64,000 nucleotides of DNA from assembly GCF_020172085.1 (NCBI RefSeq), contig NZ_JAIVAT010000007.1, positions 62,001 through 126,000 on the forward strand, given 5' to 3'. Shown here piece by piece: positions 25,060 through 33,593 of this stretch (positions within the stretch are counted from its first letter, which is position 1; each line of letters begins with the position of its first letter). The notes beneath the pieces were generated by a model. The model was not told where the DNA came from. It did no database searches and was given only the letters and a program-made list of their open reading frames with translations. The DNA comes from Rossellomorea aquimaris (GTDB taxonomy: Bacteria; Bacillota; Bacilli; Bacillales; Bacillaceae_B). The translations under genes and the position numbers were made by a program.

Positions 25060-26799
25060 TTGAAGGTCATACGTTACTTAAAGCCTTACCGGACTGCCAT
25101 GGCCGTTGCATGGAGTTTGATGCTGGTAGAGCTTGCTGTAGAATTGTTGAATCCGTTGTTCATGGCACGGATCATCGATGAAGGTATTCTGAATAAAGAC
25201 TTGGACGTTGTGTTGAAATGGGGCTTCATCATGGTGGGGATGTCCCTCATTGCCTTTATTTCTGGAGTGACGAATTCATTTTTTGCCGCACATACGAGTC
25301 AGGGATTCGGCTATGATGTGCGGGATAGCCTGTATAAGAAGGTTCAATCATTTTCGTTTGCGAGTTTTCATAAACTTCCTGCCTCTTCCCTCATTACGAG
25401 GATGACCAATGACGTAAGACAACTCCAGAATACAATCTTCATGAGTCTCCGGATCATGCTCCGGGCTCCATTGCTTGTTGTGGGGTCAGCCATTATGGCG
25501 CTGATCGTCAATACAAGGCTTGCTCTTGTTTTAGTCATTGTGATTCCGGTACTGTGGCTGTTTCTATTATGGGTCCTTAAACGGGGGTGGAGCCTGTTTG
25601 AACGGGTGCAGTCGAGGCTTGATAAAGTCAATGAGGTCATGAAGGAAAACCTTTCAGGCATGAGATTGATTAAAGCGTATACGAGAAGTAAATATGAAGA
25701 GAGCCGTTTCCACAGTGCCAATGAAGATTTAAAAGATCGGACCGCCACAGCCCTTCGATTCATGGAAATCATCATGCCTCTGTTGATGCTTGTCATGAAC
25801 CTGGTCCTGCTTTCTGTTTTATGGTTCGGCAGTATAGATGTTGCCTCAGGAGGAACTAAGGTTGGGGAAGTCGTGGCAATCGTTACATATGTTACGAGAA
25901 TTTCATCTGTCTTTTCCATCTTTTCCTTTATCATCACCAGTTTTTCAAGAGCAAGGGCTTCTGCGGAGCGGGTGGAAGAGGTCCTGAATACGGAGATCGA
26001 TTTAAAAGATGAAGACGAAGTAAATCAAAACAACAAAGTGATCAAAGGTGAGATCACATTTAAAGAGGTATCGTTTCAGTACCCATCCACGCGGGGGAAA
26101 GTGCTACAAGATCTATCATTTAACGTGAGAGCGGGCCAAACCGTTTCCGTATTAGGGGCCACAGGATCAGGCAAGACCTCTATGTTCCAGCTCATCCCCC
26201 GTCTATACGATACAACAGAGGGGACTATTGAATTGGACGGGCACACCATCCGGTCCATCCCTTTGAACGAGATAAGAAAAAATATTGGGTACGTCCCTCA
26301 GGAGGTCATCCTATTTTCCGGATCGGTATCCGAAAACCTTCTATGGGGAAAAGAGAATGCTACCAAGGAAGAAATGATACAAGCTGCAAAGGATGCCCAA
26401 ATCCATGAAACCATCCTGAATCTATCTCATGGGTATGATACGGTACTGGGTCAAAAAGGAGTCAATCTTTCAGGAGGTCAGAAACAAAGGCTGTCCATTG
26501 CCAGGGCACTCATTCGAAAACCGAAGATCCTGTTATTGGATGACAGTACAAGTGCCCTTGATTTAAAAACAGAGTCAAAACTTCTTCAGGCCTTGAAGAA
26601 GTATGAGTGTACAACCGTAATCATCACTCAAAAAGTGAGTACAGCCATGGAATCAGACCGCATCCTTCTTTTAGAAGAAGGAGTACTGACAGGAGAGGGG
26701 ACGCATCAGTCCCTATTAGAAAATTCCATCCTCTACAAGCGCATTTACCAGTCTCAATTCGGAGAGGGGGATATCCACCATGTCCAGACACGTGGGTAA
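25060..26799 (+). CDS. Heterodimeric ABC exporter subunit, degenerate-site half
   Basis: A 579-residue type IV ABC exporter half: six membrane segments, then an ATPase domain with Walker A GATGSGKTS and signature LSGGQKQR. Two catalytic residues are altered: the Walker B end reads LLLDDST (Asp instead of the catalytic Glu) and the switch region reads ITQKVST (Gln instead of His). This is the degenerate partner seen in heterodimeric exporters such as BmrC/BmrD and YfiB/YfiC. It starts at TTG with GAGGGG upstream and overlaps the partner gene by 20 bases. Multidrug or lipid export is likely; substrate unknown. Confidence 0.9.
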   Translation: MKVIRYLKPYRTAMAVAWSLMLVELAVELLNPLFMARIIDEGILNKDLDVVLKWGFIMVGMSLIAFISGVTNSFFAAHTSQGFGYDVRDSLYKKVQSFSFASFHKLPASSLITRMTNDVRQLQNTIFMSLRIMLRAPLLVVGSAIMALIVNTRLALVLVIVIPVLWLFLLWVLKRGWSLFERVQSRLDKVNEVMKENLSGMRLIKAYTRSKYEESRFHSANEDLKDRTATALRFMEIIMPLLMLVMNLVLLSVLWFGSIDVASGGTKVGEVVAIVTYVTRISSVFSIFSFIITSFSRARASAERVEEVLNTEIDLKDEDEVNQNNKVIKGEITFKEVSFQYPSTRGKVLQDLSFNVRAGQTVSVLGATGSGKTSMFQLIPRLYDTTEGTIELDGHTIRSIPLNEIRKNIGYVPQEVILFSGSVSENLLWGKENATKEEMIQAAKDAQIHETILNLSHGYDTVLGQKGVNLSGGQKQRLSIARALIRKPKILLLDDSTSALDLKTESKLLQALKKYECTTVIITQKVSTAMESDRILLLEEGVLTGEGTHQSLLENSILYKRIYQSQFGEGDIHHVQTRG

Positions 26800-28561
26800 G
26801 AAATTGGGGAAAAACGACAAGGCGAAAGATACTAAAGGGACGCTGAGACGCCTTTGGAGCTACCTTTCCAGAATGAAAATGTTTTTGTATCTTGTCATTT
26901 TAATGGTGTTCATCAGTTCAGCTGCTGCGCTTCTTGGACCTTTCCTTGTGGGGAAGGCGATCGATGAATACATCGTCACGAAAGAAGCGACTGGTTTGAT
27001 TAGATTGGTCATCGGTTTAATCACGGTGTATATCCTGCACTCTTTGTCCATATGGTTCCAAAATTATTGGATGATCGGAGTAGCCCAGGATACAGTCTAT
27101 CGCTTGCGCAAAGATCTCTTCCATCAGCTGCATCAACTTTCCATCCCTTTCTTCGATAAACGGAAGCATGGGGAGCTGATGAGCCGGGTGACCAATGACA
27201 TCGATAATGTGAGTGCCACCTTGAATAGTTCGTTCATCCAAATCATCTCAAGTATCCTTACGTTGGTCGGTACCGTCTCGATCATGCTTTGGTTGAGCCC
27301 GCTGCTCACGCTCATCACCTTGACCATCGTCCCCCTCATGATCCTTGGCATGAAGTGGATCACCAAGCGGACAGGGCGATTATTTAAAGAATACCAGCAG
27401 AATATCGGTGAGTTGAACGGCTATATTGAAGAGACGATCTCAGGCCATAGCATCATCAAGACCTTTTCCCGTGAAGAAACGGCGATCAAGGATTTCAGTG
27501 AAAAAAATCAACGTCTACGAACATCTGCGTATTGGGCAGACACGTATTCCGGATTTATCCCTAAGCTTATGAATGTATTGAATAATCTCAGCTTTGCCGT
27601 CATTGCAGGTGTAGGAGGGATATTTGCCCTTAATGGCATGATCACGATCGGTGTCATCGTCATTTTCGCTGAGTATGCAAGGCAGTTCACTCGTCCCTTG
27701 AACGAGCTTGCGAATCAGTATAATACACTGCTGTCAGCGATTGCCGGTGCCGAGCGTGTCTTTCAAATCCTCGATGAAGAGGAAGAAGCGAAGGACGAGG
27801 GGGATGCCGTGGAAATCGATTCCGTTGAGGGAAAGGTCGATTTTCAACATGTATCATTCTCCTATGAAAAAGGGGAGAGGACGCTCGAGGATGTATCCTT
27901 TTCCATACGTCCGGGTGAGACGATTGCCCTTGTTGGACCGACGGGAGCGGGGAAAACGACAATCACAAACCTCCTTTCCCGCTTTTATGAGCTGAACGAA
28001 GGCAGTATTAAAATTGACGGCCGTGATATCCAAACGATTAAACGAAAAAGTTTACGGCAGCAGATGGGCTTTGTCCTCCAGGATAGCTTCCTGTTCCAGG
28101 GGACGATTGCAGACAACATCCGTTACGGCAGGCTGGATGCAAGTAATGAAGAGGTGAGGAGTGCAGCAAAGCTCGCCAATGCCCATACCTTTATAGAAAA
28201 AATGCCCCAAGGATATGAATCCTTGTTGCGGGCAGATGGAAGCGGGATCAGCCAGGGACAGAAACAGCTTTTATCCATTGCAAGGGCGATCCTTTCTGAT
28301 CCTTCGATCCTCATCCTTGATGAAGCGACAAGCAGTATCGACACGATCACAGAGCTGAAAATCCAAGATGCCCTCAAACGCTTAATGGAGGGACGAACGA
28401 GCGTGGTGGTGGCTCACCGTCTTAACACAATCCGACAAGCTGATCAAATCCTGGTCCTTGATCAGGGGAGAATCATTGAGAGGGGATCTCATGAGGAGCT
28501 TCTTGAGGAGAAAGGGTTCTATCATGGGTTGTATCATAGTCAGTTGAGGGAAAGTGTTTAG
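26780..28561 (+). CDS. Heterodimeric ABC exporter subunit, catalytic-residue half
   Basis: A 593-residue ABC exporter half with six membrane segments, Walker A GPTGAGKTT, Walker B LILDEATSS with the catalytic Glu, and switch His in VVAHRLNT. Its signature is altered to ISQGQKQ. In the heterodimer, this altered signature faces the altered Walker B and switch of the first subunit, so both defects fall in one ATP site and the other site stays fully canonical. This complementary pattern strongly supports obligate pairing. The start codon lies inside the upstream gene. Confidence 0.9.
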   Translation: MSRHVGKKLGKNDKAKDTKGTLRRLWSYLSRMKMFLYLVILMVFISSAAALLGPFLVGKAIDEYIVTKEATGLIRLVIGLITVYILHSLSIWFQNYWMIGVAQDTVYRLRKDLFHQLHQLSIPFFDKRKHGELMSRVTNDIDNVSATLNSSFIQIISSILTLVGTVSIMLWLSPLLTLITLTIVPLMILGMKWITKRTGRLFKEYQQNIGELNGYIEETISGHSIIKTFSREETAIKDFSEKNQRLRTSAYWADTYSGFIPKLMNVLNNLSFAVIAGVGGIFALNGMITIGVIVIFAEYARQFTRPLNELANQYNTLLSAIAGAERVFQILDEEEEAKDEGDAVEIDSVEGKVDFQHVSFSYEKGERTLEDVSFSIRPGETIALVGPTGAGKTTITNLLSRFYELNEGSIKIDGRDIQTIKRKSLRQQMGFVLQDSFLFQGTIADNIRYGRLDASNEEVRSAAKLANAHTFIEKMPQGYESLLRADGSGISQGQKQLLSIARAILSDPSILILDEATSSIDTITELKIQDALKRLMEGRTSVVVAHRLNTIRQADQILVLDQGRIIERGSHEELLEEKGFYHGLYHSQLRESV

Positions 28562-28580
28562 GTGAGGGGCAAATGGAGTT

Positions 28581-28717
28581 TTTGAAAATAAATCCTGAGA
28601 ATTGAAAATAAAATCGGTGGAATTGAAAATAAAATACGAAATTTGAAAATAAAATCGGTGGAATTGAAAATAAAATACGAAATTTGAAAATAAAAGTGTT
28701 GGTTTTGAAAATAAAAT
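28581..28717. repeat. Helically phased repeat array 1 (TTGAAAATAAA units)
   Basis: Seven copies of TTGAAAATAAA start at 28582, 28602, 28623, 28643, 28664, 28684 and 28705, that is, steps alternating 20 and 21 bases. Linkers alternate between CGGTGGAA and ACGAAAT, giving a composite 41-bp unit. It lies between the end of the ABC exporter gene and the 3' end of the non-coding RNA unit. Confidence 0.85.
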
Positions 28718-28772
28718 GGAGAATGGGAGTGGGAAAGGCTAAATGGACCGTGGCTAATCCTCCAAAATAGAA

Positions 28773-28810
28773 AAAAACACCTCAAAAGTCAGCGCTTTTG
28801 AGGTGTTTTT
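28773..28810. terminator. Strong bidirectional terminator
   Basis: AAAAACACCTCAAAAG (28773-28788) pairs perfectly with CTTTTGAGGTGTTTTT (28795-28810) around a 6-base loop. It can end the ABC exporter operon from the left and the minus-strand RNA from the right. Confidence 0.92.
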
Positions 28811-29113
28811 CTTTGTCGAGGGGCTAAACTTCCCGTTAGCGATCCCTCCGTTGTTGCCTTAATCGGATAAAGGCAACTCTGTAACTTGCAACATCACAAG
28901 TAATATATTTATATCTTGAACGTTGTTTGTAGATAATAAACAGCCGCGGGCAATTCCTTGAGTCGTTTGATATACCTAAACGACGTAAGCCCTACCTCTC
29001 TTACATCCTAACGGCTCCGAAGCCGATCCAGTGTGAATAAGTTGTTAAATCAAAACAGAATAGAATTACGAATTATCTTCTCTATCGTTTCAATGTATGT
29101 TACAAGATTACAA
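28773..29113 (-). ncRNA. Probable free-standing structured non-coding RNA
   Basis: A minus-strand transcription unit of about 340 nt with an excellent sigma-A promoter (29120-29148) and a perfect terminator (28773-28810) but no credible reading frame. It contains several perfect short hairpins: CGGCT-UCGG-AGCCG, GUAAG/CUUAC, GUCGUUU/AAACGAC and GUUGCCUU/AAGGCAAC. I do not recognise it as 6S RNA, tmRNA, SRP RNA, RNase P, a T-box or a common riboswitch. It could be an instance of a described class that I cannot identify by eye, such as the raiA motif. The exact 5' end is inferred from promoter spacing. Confidence 0.65.
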
Positions 29114-29119
29114 TAAATA

Positions 29120-29148
29120 AATATATCATTCATGTAGTAACATGTCAA
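29120..29148 (-). promoter_or_regulatory. Sigma-A promoter of the non-coding RNA
   Basis: On the minus strand: consensus -35 TTGACA (29148-29143), exactly 17 bases, then -10 TATATT (29125-29120). It lies just beyond the 3' end of the YdaG-like gene and points away from it. Confidence 0.75.
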
Positions 29149-29161
29149 GAAAACATTTCAA

Positions 29162-29584
29162 TTATAATTCAAGCGACTGCGGCGAATCTTCTTCATCGTT
29201 CATCAAACGGATGGCTGTAGGCTGAATCTTCAAGACGATATAATTCGGATCATCAGGGCCTTCAAACCATCTCTTCATATGATCGTTCCAAAGTTTTTCT
29301 TTGTAGTGGGAGGAGTCTTCAATGGAAGCGCGCCCTTCGATTTCAAGGAACGTATCTCCATAACCTTCCCCTTCATATCCCAGGAGTATGTGGACATTCG
29401 GGTTATCTCCGATTTCATCGGTTTTATGTGTTTCGCTGCTTGTTGGTGTATACAAAGTCAGGCCCTCATGTGAAAACGTCATATAGCGGGAATGGGGCTT
29501 ATTATTTTTCACGGTGGCAAGTGTCCCCACTTTACTTTCGTCAAGAACCTTGAGGATGTGTTGTTTCAGTTCAGCTTGTGACAA
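29162..29584 (-). CDS. General stress protein 26-like, pyridoxamine-phosphate-oxidase fold (YdaG-like)
   Basis: About 140 residues. Segments KVGTLATVKNNKPHSRYMTF and NPNVHILLGYEG, then YIVLKIQPTAIRLMN, match the flavin-binding split-barrel stress proteins such as YdaG. TTG 29584 is chosen because AAAGGAG stands 9 bases upstream; the ATG at 29593 directly abuts the RBS, and the resulting length of 140 equals that of YdaG as I recall it. Members bind flavin or F420-like cofactors; the reaction is unknown. A sigma-B-like promoter lies upstream. The frame is open further upstream only as a shadow of the divergent UDG gene. Confidence 0.85.
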   Translation of the reverse strand: MSQAELKQHILKVLDESKVGTLATVKNNKPHSRYMTFSHEGLTLYTPTSSETHKTDEIGDNPNVHILLGYEGEGYGDTFLEIEGRASIEDSSHYKEKLWNDHMKRWFEGPDDPNYIVLKIQPTAIRLMNDEEDSPQSLEL

Positions 29585-29619
29585 GAAATCCATCTCCTTT
29601 TTGAATCTTTTAACCATAC

Positions 29620-29646
29620 TATTCCTTTTGTCATGATGAAATAAAC
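29620..29646 (-). promoter_or_regulatory. Possible sigma-B promoter of the YdaG-like gene
   Basis: Minus strand GTTTAT (29646-29641), 15 bases, then GGAATA (29625-29620) resembles the general-stress promoter pattern GTTTAA-N12/15-GGGTAT. Homologues are sigma-B controlled. Confidence 0.4.
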
Positions 29647-29704
29647 ATGGGAATGTGTAGATGATTGGTTCATCGGGAATAACGAGAATAACAACGGATG
29701 AAGG

Positions 29705-30349
29705 ATGATGCGCGTGATACCGGAAACACTGGTCGATCTTTGCAAGAAGAGGATGGAACCCTATGACTGCGAAGGATTTGTTTATGGAAGAGGACCGATG
29801 ATCCCTGACATCATGATTGTGGGAGAAGCCCCCGGGGAAACGGAAATTCACAATGGAATGCCCTTTAGCGGAAGGGCGGGGAAAGTACTGAATGAGTTTT
29901 TCAGCTATATAGGTGTTTCCAGAGAAAATATTTATTTTACTTCTACGGTCAGAAGCAGACCTTACAAAAGGGTACAAAAGACGAAGGATAATGAGGTGCT
30001 TATTAAGAAATACAACAGGGCACCGACTATAAAAGAACAGCTGGCCCATGCACCCATTCTCGATTATGAGATGCAGCATATCAAACCGAAACAAATTGTC
30101 ACGTTGGGGAATGTAGGGTTACAGAGATTAGTGGGAAAGCAATACACGATATCAGAAGTGCACGGGCGTTTGATTCATTCACAGGTTAGGCAACTAAAAG
30201 ATCTTGAGACGAATGAGTGGACTCGAACGGAGGAGTATTATTCTATTTTTCCAACCTTTCACCCTGCATCCATTTTCTACAACCGTTCTCTGGAGAAAGA
30301 GATTTACAAAGACCTCGATAAGCTGAAAGAACAGCTCCATGAAAAATAA
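29705..30349 (+). CDS. Uracil-DNA glycosylase superfamily protein
   Basis: A 214-residue protein with the UDG-superfamily active-site segments: IMIVGEAPGETEIHNGMPFSGRAG (motif 1, GEAPG) at about 36-60 and FHPAS (motif 2 equivalent) near 190. The GEAPG and HPA motifs are those of family 4/5 enzymes that remove uracil from DNA. The four iron-sulfur cysteines of family 4 are not evident (only C11 and C20 near the N-terminus), so it may be an iron-sulfur-free variant, as seen in Bacillus. It is divergent from the YdaG-like gene. Confidence 0.85.
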   Translation: MMRVIPETLVDLCKKRMEPYDCEGFVYGRGPMIPDIMIVGEAPGETEIHNGMPFSGRAGKVLNEFFSYIGVSRENIYFTSTVRSRPYKRVQKTKDNEVLIKKYNRAPTIKEQLAHAPILDYEMQHIKPKQIVTLGNVGLQRLVGKQYTISEVHGRLIHSQVRQLKDLETNEWTRTEEYYSIFPTFHPASIFYNRSLEKEIYKDLDKLKEQLHEK

Positions 30350-30419
30350 GGGACTGAGGATGTTTTAGGTGTCATTTGAATGGGAATCGTAAGAAAAATG
30401 AACATAAAGGTGATGACAG

Positions 30420-30935
30420 ATGTTTTTTGGAACGTGGTATGGAATATACCGAATCATAATCGTTGGAATTCTTGCTTACCTATCCCTTGTCCTACTATTG
30501 AGGGTATCGGGGAAAAGGACTCTATCTAAGATGAATGCCTTTGATTTGATCGTAACCGTCGGAATTGGTTCGGTGCTTGGCATCATTTTGTTGAATAAGA
30601 AGGTACCACTCATGGAAGGCATCACCGCCTATCTGGTTCTGATCGGGATGCAATATGTGGTTGCCTGGTTTTCTGTTCGTTCCCATACGATTGATCAGTT
30701 GGTTAAATCCTCGCCCAGTCTTTTATATTACCGTGATCAATTCATCAAGGGAAAAATGAAAAAAGAAAGAATCGCGGAAATGGACGTTTTTCAGGCCGTC
30801 AGGGACAATGGTTACGCCTCGCTGAAGGATGTGAACATGGTTATTCTGGAAGCGGATGGAGGTTTTTCGGTAATAGGAAAGTCGAAAGATGTGGACGATG
30901 AGGTTATGAAGCACGTCAGGGAATATAGAGAATAA
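30420..30935 (+). CDS. DUF421 membrane protein (YetF/YdfR-like)
   Basis: A 171-residue protein with three N-terminal membrane segments and the conserved RVSGKRTLSKMNAFDLIVTVGIGS segment (about 28-51) of the DUF421 family, followed by a small cytoplasmic alpha/beta domain. Some members in Bacillus are linked to spore or membrane functions; biochemical role unknown. This copy is shorter than YetF at its C-terminus. AAAGGTGATG precedes the ATG. Confidence 0.88.
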   Translation: MFFGTWYGIYRIIIVGILAYLSLVLLLRVSGKRTLSKMNAFDLIVTVGIGSVLGIILLNKKVPLMEGITAYLVLIGMQYVVAWFSVRSHTIDQLVKSSPSLLYYRDQFIKGKMKKERIAEMDVFQAVRDNGYASLKDVNMVILEADGGFSVIGKSKDVDDEVMKHVREYRE

Positions 30936-30937
30936 AG

Positions 30938-30971
30938 AAAGATGGCATTCAGATGAGTGCCATCTTTTTTT
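30938..30971 (+). terminator. Intrinsic terminator of the DUF421 gene
   Basis: AAAGATGGCA pairs with TGCCATCTTT, followed by T residues. Confidence 0.9.
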
Positions 30972-30998
30972 GCGATCATTTCTAATGCTCGAGTGACA

Positions 30999-31247
30999 TT
31001 ATTTTTTTGTCATATTCTCTTGAGCCATCCTTACAAGCTCTTTTACCATATTCCCGCCGATCGCCCCGCCTACTTTACCTGCTTGTTCAGATGTTAATTT
31101 TCCATTATATCCACGTTGCAGGGGAATACCTTGTTCCCTTGCGATTTCATATTTAGCTTCCTTCGGGTCCTGTGTCCCTGACACCTTTGCTTTCAACTGA
31201 TCCATGGCGCCTCGTGATTCAGGTACAAGAAGTTTCCTTTTCGACAT
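30999..31247 (-). CDS. Alpha/beta-type small acid-soluble spore protein
   Basis: An 82-residue DNA-binding spore protein. The GPR protease recognition region (KYEIAREQGI) and the C-terminal NGKLTSEQAGKVGGAIGGNMVKEL segment are diagnostic. These proteins coat and protect spore DNA and are degraded at germination as an amino-acid supply. It is slightly longer at the N-terminus than typical SspA-D, with a Lys-rich start. It would be expected under sigma-G, but I could not place a convincing sigma-G promoter. Confidence 0.95.
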   Translation of the reverse strand: MSKRKLLVPESRGAMDQLKAKVSGTQDPKEAKYEIAREQGIPLQRGYNGKLTSEQAGKVGGAIGGNMVKELVRMAQENMTKK

Positions 31248-31425
31248 TTTATCACCTCTATTATAGGTTGCCCAAAAATTTTTTTGTAAGTATAAAGCAT
31301 TGTCATATAAGGGTTTTTTAACGGTTATAAAAAATTCGTTACAAAAAAAGATTGTCTATAATGTGTCAAATAAAATATAATTCTTAATAGTTAGAAAATT
31401 TTATAAAGAAAAAGGGGGAAATGCC

Positions 31426-32883
31426 GTGGAAGAATTCGTTGGCAAATTGGTAGGGATCCTGTGGTCTCCTGTCATGATTTACTTTTGTTTAGGCGTTGGC
31501 TTACTATTTTCTATTTTAACGAAGTTTTTACAGGTACGGTTGATTAAAGATATGGTGGTTCAAATGTTTAAGGGGGGAAGCTCCAGTGCAGGGGTATCGT
31601 CCTTCCAAGCATTGGCACTCTCATTATCCGGACGTGTCGGAACAGGGAACATCGCCGGTACAGCTACGGCGATTGCCTTCGGTGGTCCTGGTGCCGTTTT
31701 CTGGATGTGGACAATTGCCTTCATCGGTGCGAGCAGTGCCTTTATTGAATCGACGCTGGCACAGATCTATAAAGTGAAGCAGGACGGGGAATATCGTGGA
31801 GGTCCTGCGTATTACATTGAAAAAGGAATCGGCTGGAAGTGGTACGCTGTACTTTTCTCATTTGCGACCTTACTGGCTATGAGTATCTTAATGCCGGGAA
31901 TTCAGTCGAATTCCATTGCATTAGGACTTGAGAATGCATTTGGACTTAATACGACAGTAACGGGAATAGGACTTGTCGTGTTGATTGGGGGCATTATATT
32001 CGGTGGGGTAAAACGTATTGCCGGAGTGGCATCTTATGTCGTTCCATTCATGGCCATCGCGTATATCCTGCTTTCCCTGGTCATTGTCGGAATGAATATT
32101 GCCGAAATCCCGGCTGTATTTGCCCTTATTTTCAAAAGCGCATTCGGTACCGATTCTATATTCGGTGGAATCATCGGTATGGCTGTATCATGGGGAGTAA
32201 AACGCGGGATCTATTCCAACGAAGCAGGTCAAGGAACTGGACCGCATGCGGCAGCAGCTGCTGAGGTTTCCCATCCTGCCAAGCAAGGATTGGTTCAGGC
32301 ATTCTCGGTGTATATCGATACCCTTCTTGTTTGTACGGCAACGGCATTTATGATTTTATTTACGGGATCTTTCAATACAGAAGCTCCTGACGGGTCGATG
32401 CTTGCAAATAATTTAGATGGGATCGAAGCGGGACCTGGTTATACACAGGCAGCCATTGAGTCCGTTATCCCTGGATTTGGGGCATCATTCGTTGCGATCG
32501 CTTTATTCTTCTTTGCTTTCACCACAATCATGGCGTACTATTACATGGCAGAAACAAATGTGGCATATTTATTGAGAGGTAAGAACTCTAAGACAGCGAT
32601 GGTTATTCTGAAAGTCGTGCTTCTTGGTGCCACATTCTACGGTGCAGTAAGAGAAGCGGCACTTGCATGGGCGCTTGGTGATATCGGCCTTGGTCTGATG
32701 GTATGGCTGAACTTGATTGCGATTCTTATCCTGGCCAAACCTGCCCTTAAAGCATTAAAGGACTACGAGGCACAGAAGAAACAGGGTCTTGATCCGGTCT
32801 TTAACTCCAAGAAGCTCGGTATTAAAAATGCTGAGTTCTGGGAGCAGGAATATAAAGTGGAAGAAAAAGAAAATGTATCATAA
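31426..32883 (+). CDS. Alanine/glycine:cation symporter (AGCS family)
   Basis: A 485-residue membrane protein with about 11 hydrophobic segments. Family segments are clear: LSGRVGTGNIAGTATAIAFGGPGAVFWMW (about 67-95) and KRGIYSNEAGQGTGPHAAAAAEVSHPAKQGLVQA (about 259-292). It takes up alanine or glycine with sodium or protons. The GTG start has AAAGGGGG upstream. A TATAAT around 31355 may be the -10. Single-gene unit ended by a strong terminator. Confidence 0.95.
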   Translation: MEEFVGKLVGILWSPVMIYFCLGVGLLFSILTKFLQVRLIKDMVVQMFKGGSSSAGVSSFQALALSLSGRVGTGNIAGTATAIAFGGPGAVFWMWTIAFIGASSAFIESTLAQIYKVKQDGEYRGGPAYYIEKGIGWKWYAVLFSFATLLAMSILMPGIQSNSIALGLENAFGLNTTVTGIGLVVLIGGIIFGGVKRIAGVASYVVPFMAIAYILLSLVIVGMNIAEIPAVFALIFKSAFGTDSIFGGIIGMAVSWGVKRGIYSNEAGQGTGPHAAAAAEVSHPAKQGLVQAFSVYIDTLLVCTATAFMILFTGSFNTEAPDGSMLANNLDGIEAGPGYTQAAIESVIPGFGASFVAIALFFFAFTTIMAYYYMAETNVAYLLRGKNSKTAMVILKVVLLGATFYGAVREAALAWALGDIGLGLMVWLNLIAILILAKPALKALKDYEAQKKQGLDPVFNSKKLGIKNAEFWEQEYKVEEKENVS

Positions 32884-32896
32884 GCTACAAGAAGGA

Positions 32897-32927
32897 ACCT
32901 GTTGCCAACAAGGCAACAGGTTTTTTT
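32897..32927 (+). terminator. Intrinsic terminator of the alanine symporter gene
   Basis: AACCTGTTGCC pairs with GGCAACAGGTT around a 4-base loop, followed by seven T. It abuts the stop codon of the convergent gene. Confidence 0.9.
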
Positions 32928-33408
32928 AATGGGAGCTCCTGAATGTTGAATATAACCGATCTCCAATATATTTCTGAAAAGCATACATGAGCAAAGATTT
33001 AACAAAAAACAGAGCGGACAGCTGATATTGCTTTAAATTGGTCAACCTCCACACCCCGAACTTTTTAAACATGGAATAAAAGGGGTATGTAAAGAATGAA
33101 TCAACCAGTAAATTGACGAATACATAAAGAAAGAAGTTCTTATAGGAAAATTTCAGGATCCATACTGATCCTGACAGGAAAACACCGACAACAAAGGGCA
33201 TAATGCCATTTACATTCGGAAAGAGTTTTGTTGTGATGGTCCACCATTTGATCCTCTCAGCCACCACATTTTCTATATAAACAAGGAGTGACATGAATAT
33301 GGAAGCGGGTAAATATCTTTTTAAAGACTCTTTTCCTGCCAAAAAGAGAAATACCCAAGAAATGAGCATCAAAATCAGGATATAATATTTATTTTTTTTC
33401 TGGCCCAC
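32926..33408 (-). CDS. CBO0543-type small membrane protein
   Basis: A 160-residue hydrophobic protein with four to five membrane segments and conserved aromatic/charged loops (RIKWWTITTKLFPNVNG, DSFFTYPFYSMFKKFGVWRL). Similar proteins are widespread in Bacillus with no known function. The gene is convergent with the alanine symporter and divergent from the acyl-CoA dehydrogenase gene. Confidence 0.75.
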   Translation of the reverse strand: MGQKKNKYYILILMLISWVFLFLAGKESLKRYLPASIFMSLLVYIENVVAERIKWWTITTKLFPNVNGIMPFVVGVFLSGSVWILKFSYKNFFLYVFVNLLVDSFFTYPFYSMFKKFGVWRLTNLKQYQLSALFFVKSLLMYAFQKYIGDRLYSTFRSSH

Positions 33409-33593
33409 GATGATTTCCCCCTAATGGATAATGAGTGATCTTATTTATAGAATGGTTTCAAGAAAAGACATTTATACGGTTAATGGAAATAATGTAATCC
33501 GATCAGTTTAGTAAACAATATCTTTGAGTCAGTGAAGAAAATTGATTATGATAAACGGAGGAGAGAACGTTATTAGTAGGAGGTGCAATTGCA

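Noticed and set aside
28558-28785. 75-codon frame through the phased array on the minus strand
   Set aside because: Phe/Ile-rich repeat translation without RBS; crosses a strong terminator.
28930-28960. Minus-strand ACTCAAGGAATTG resembles a conserved 16S rRNA segment
   Set aside because: Only about 13 bases match and the surroundings are not rRNA; taken as chance.
29594-30094. 170-residue N-terminal extension of the YdaG-like protein
   Set aside because: It is the antisense shadow of the divergent UDG-family gene; the RBS is at 29590-29600.
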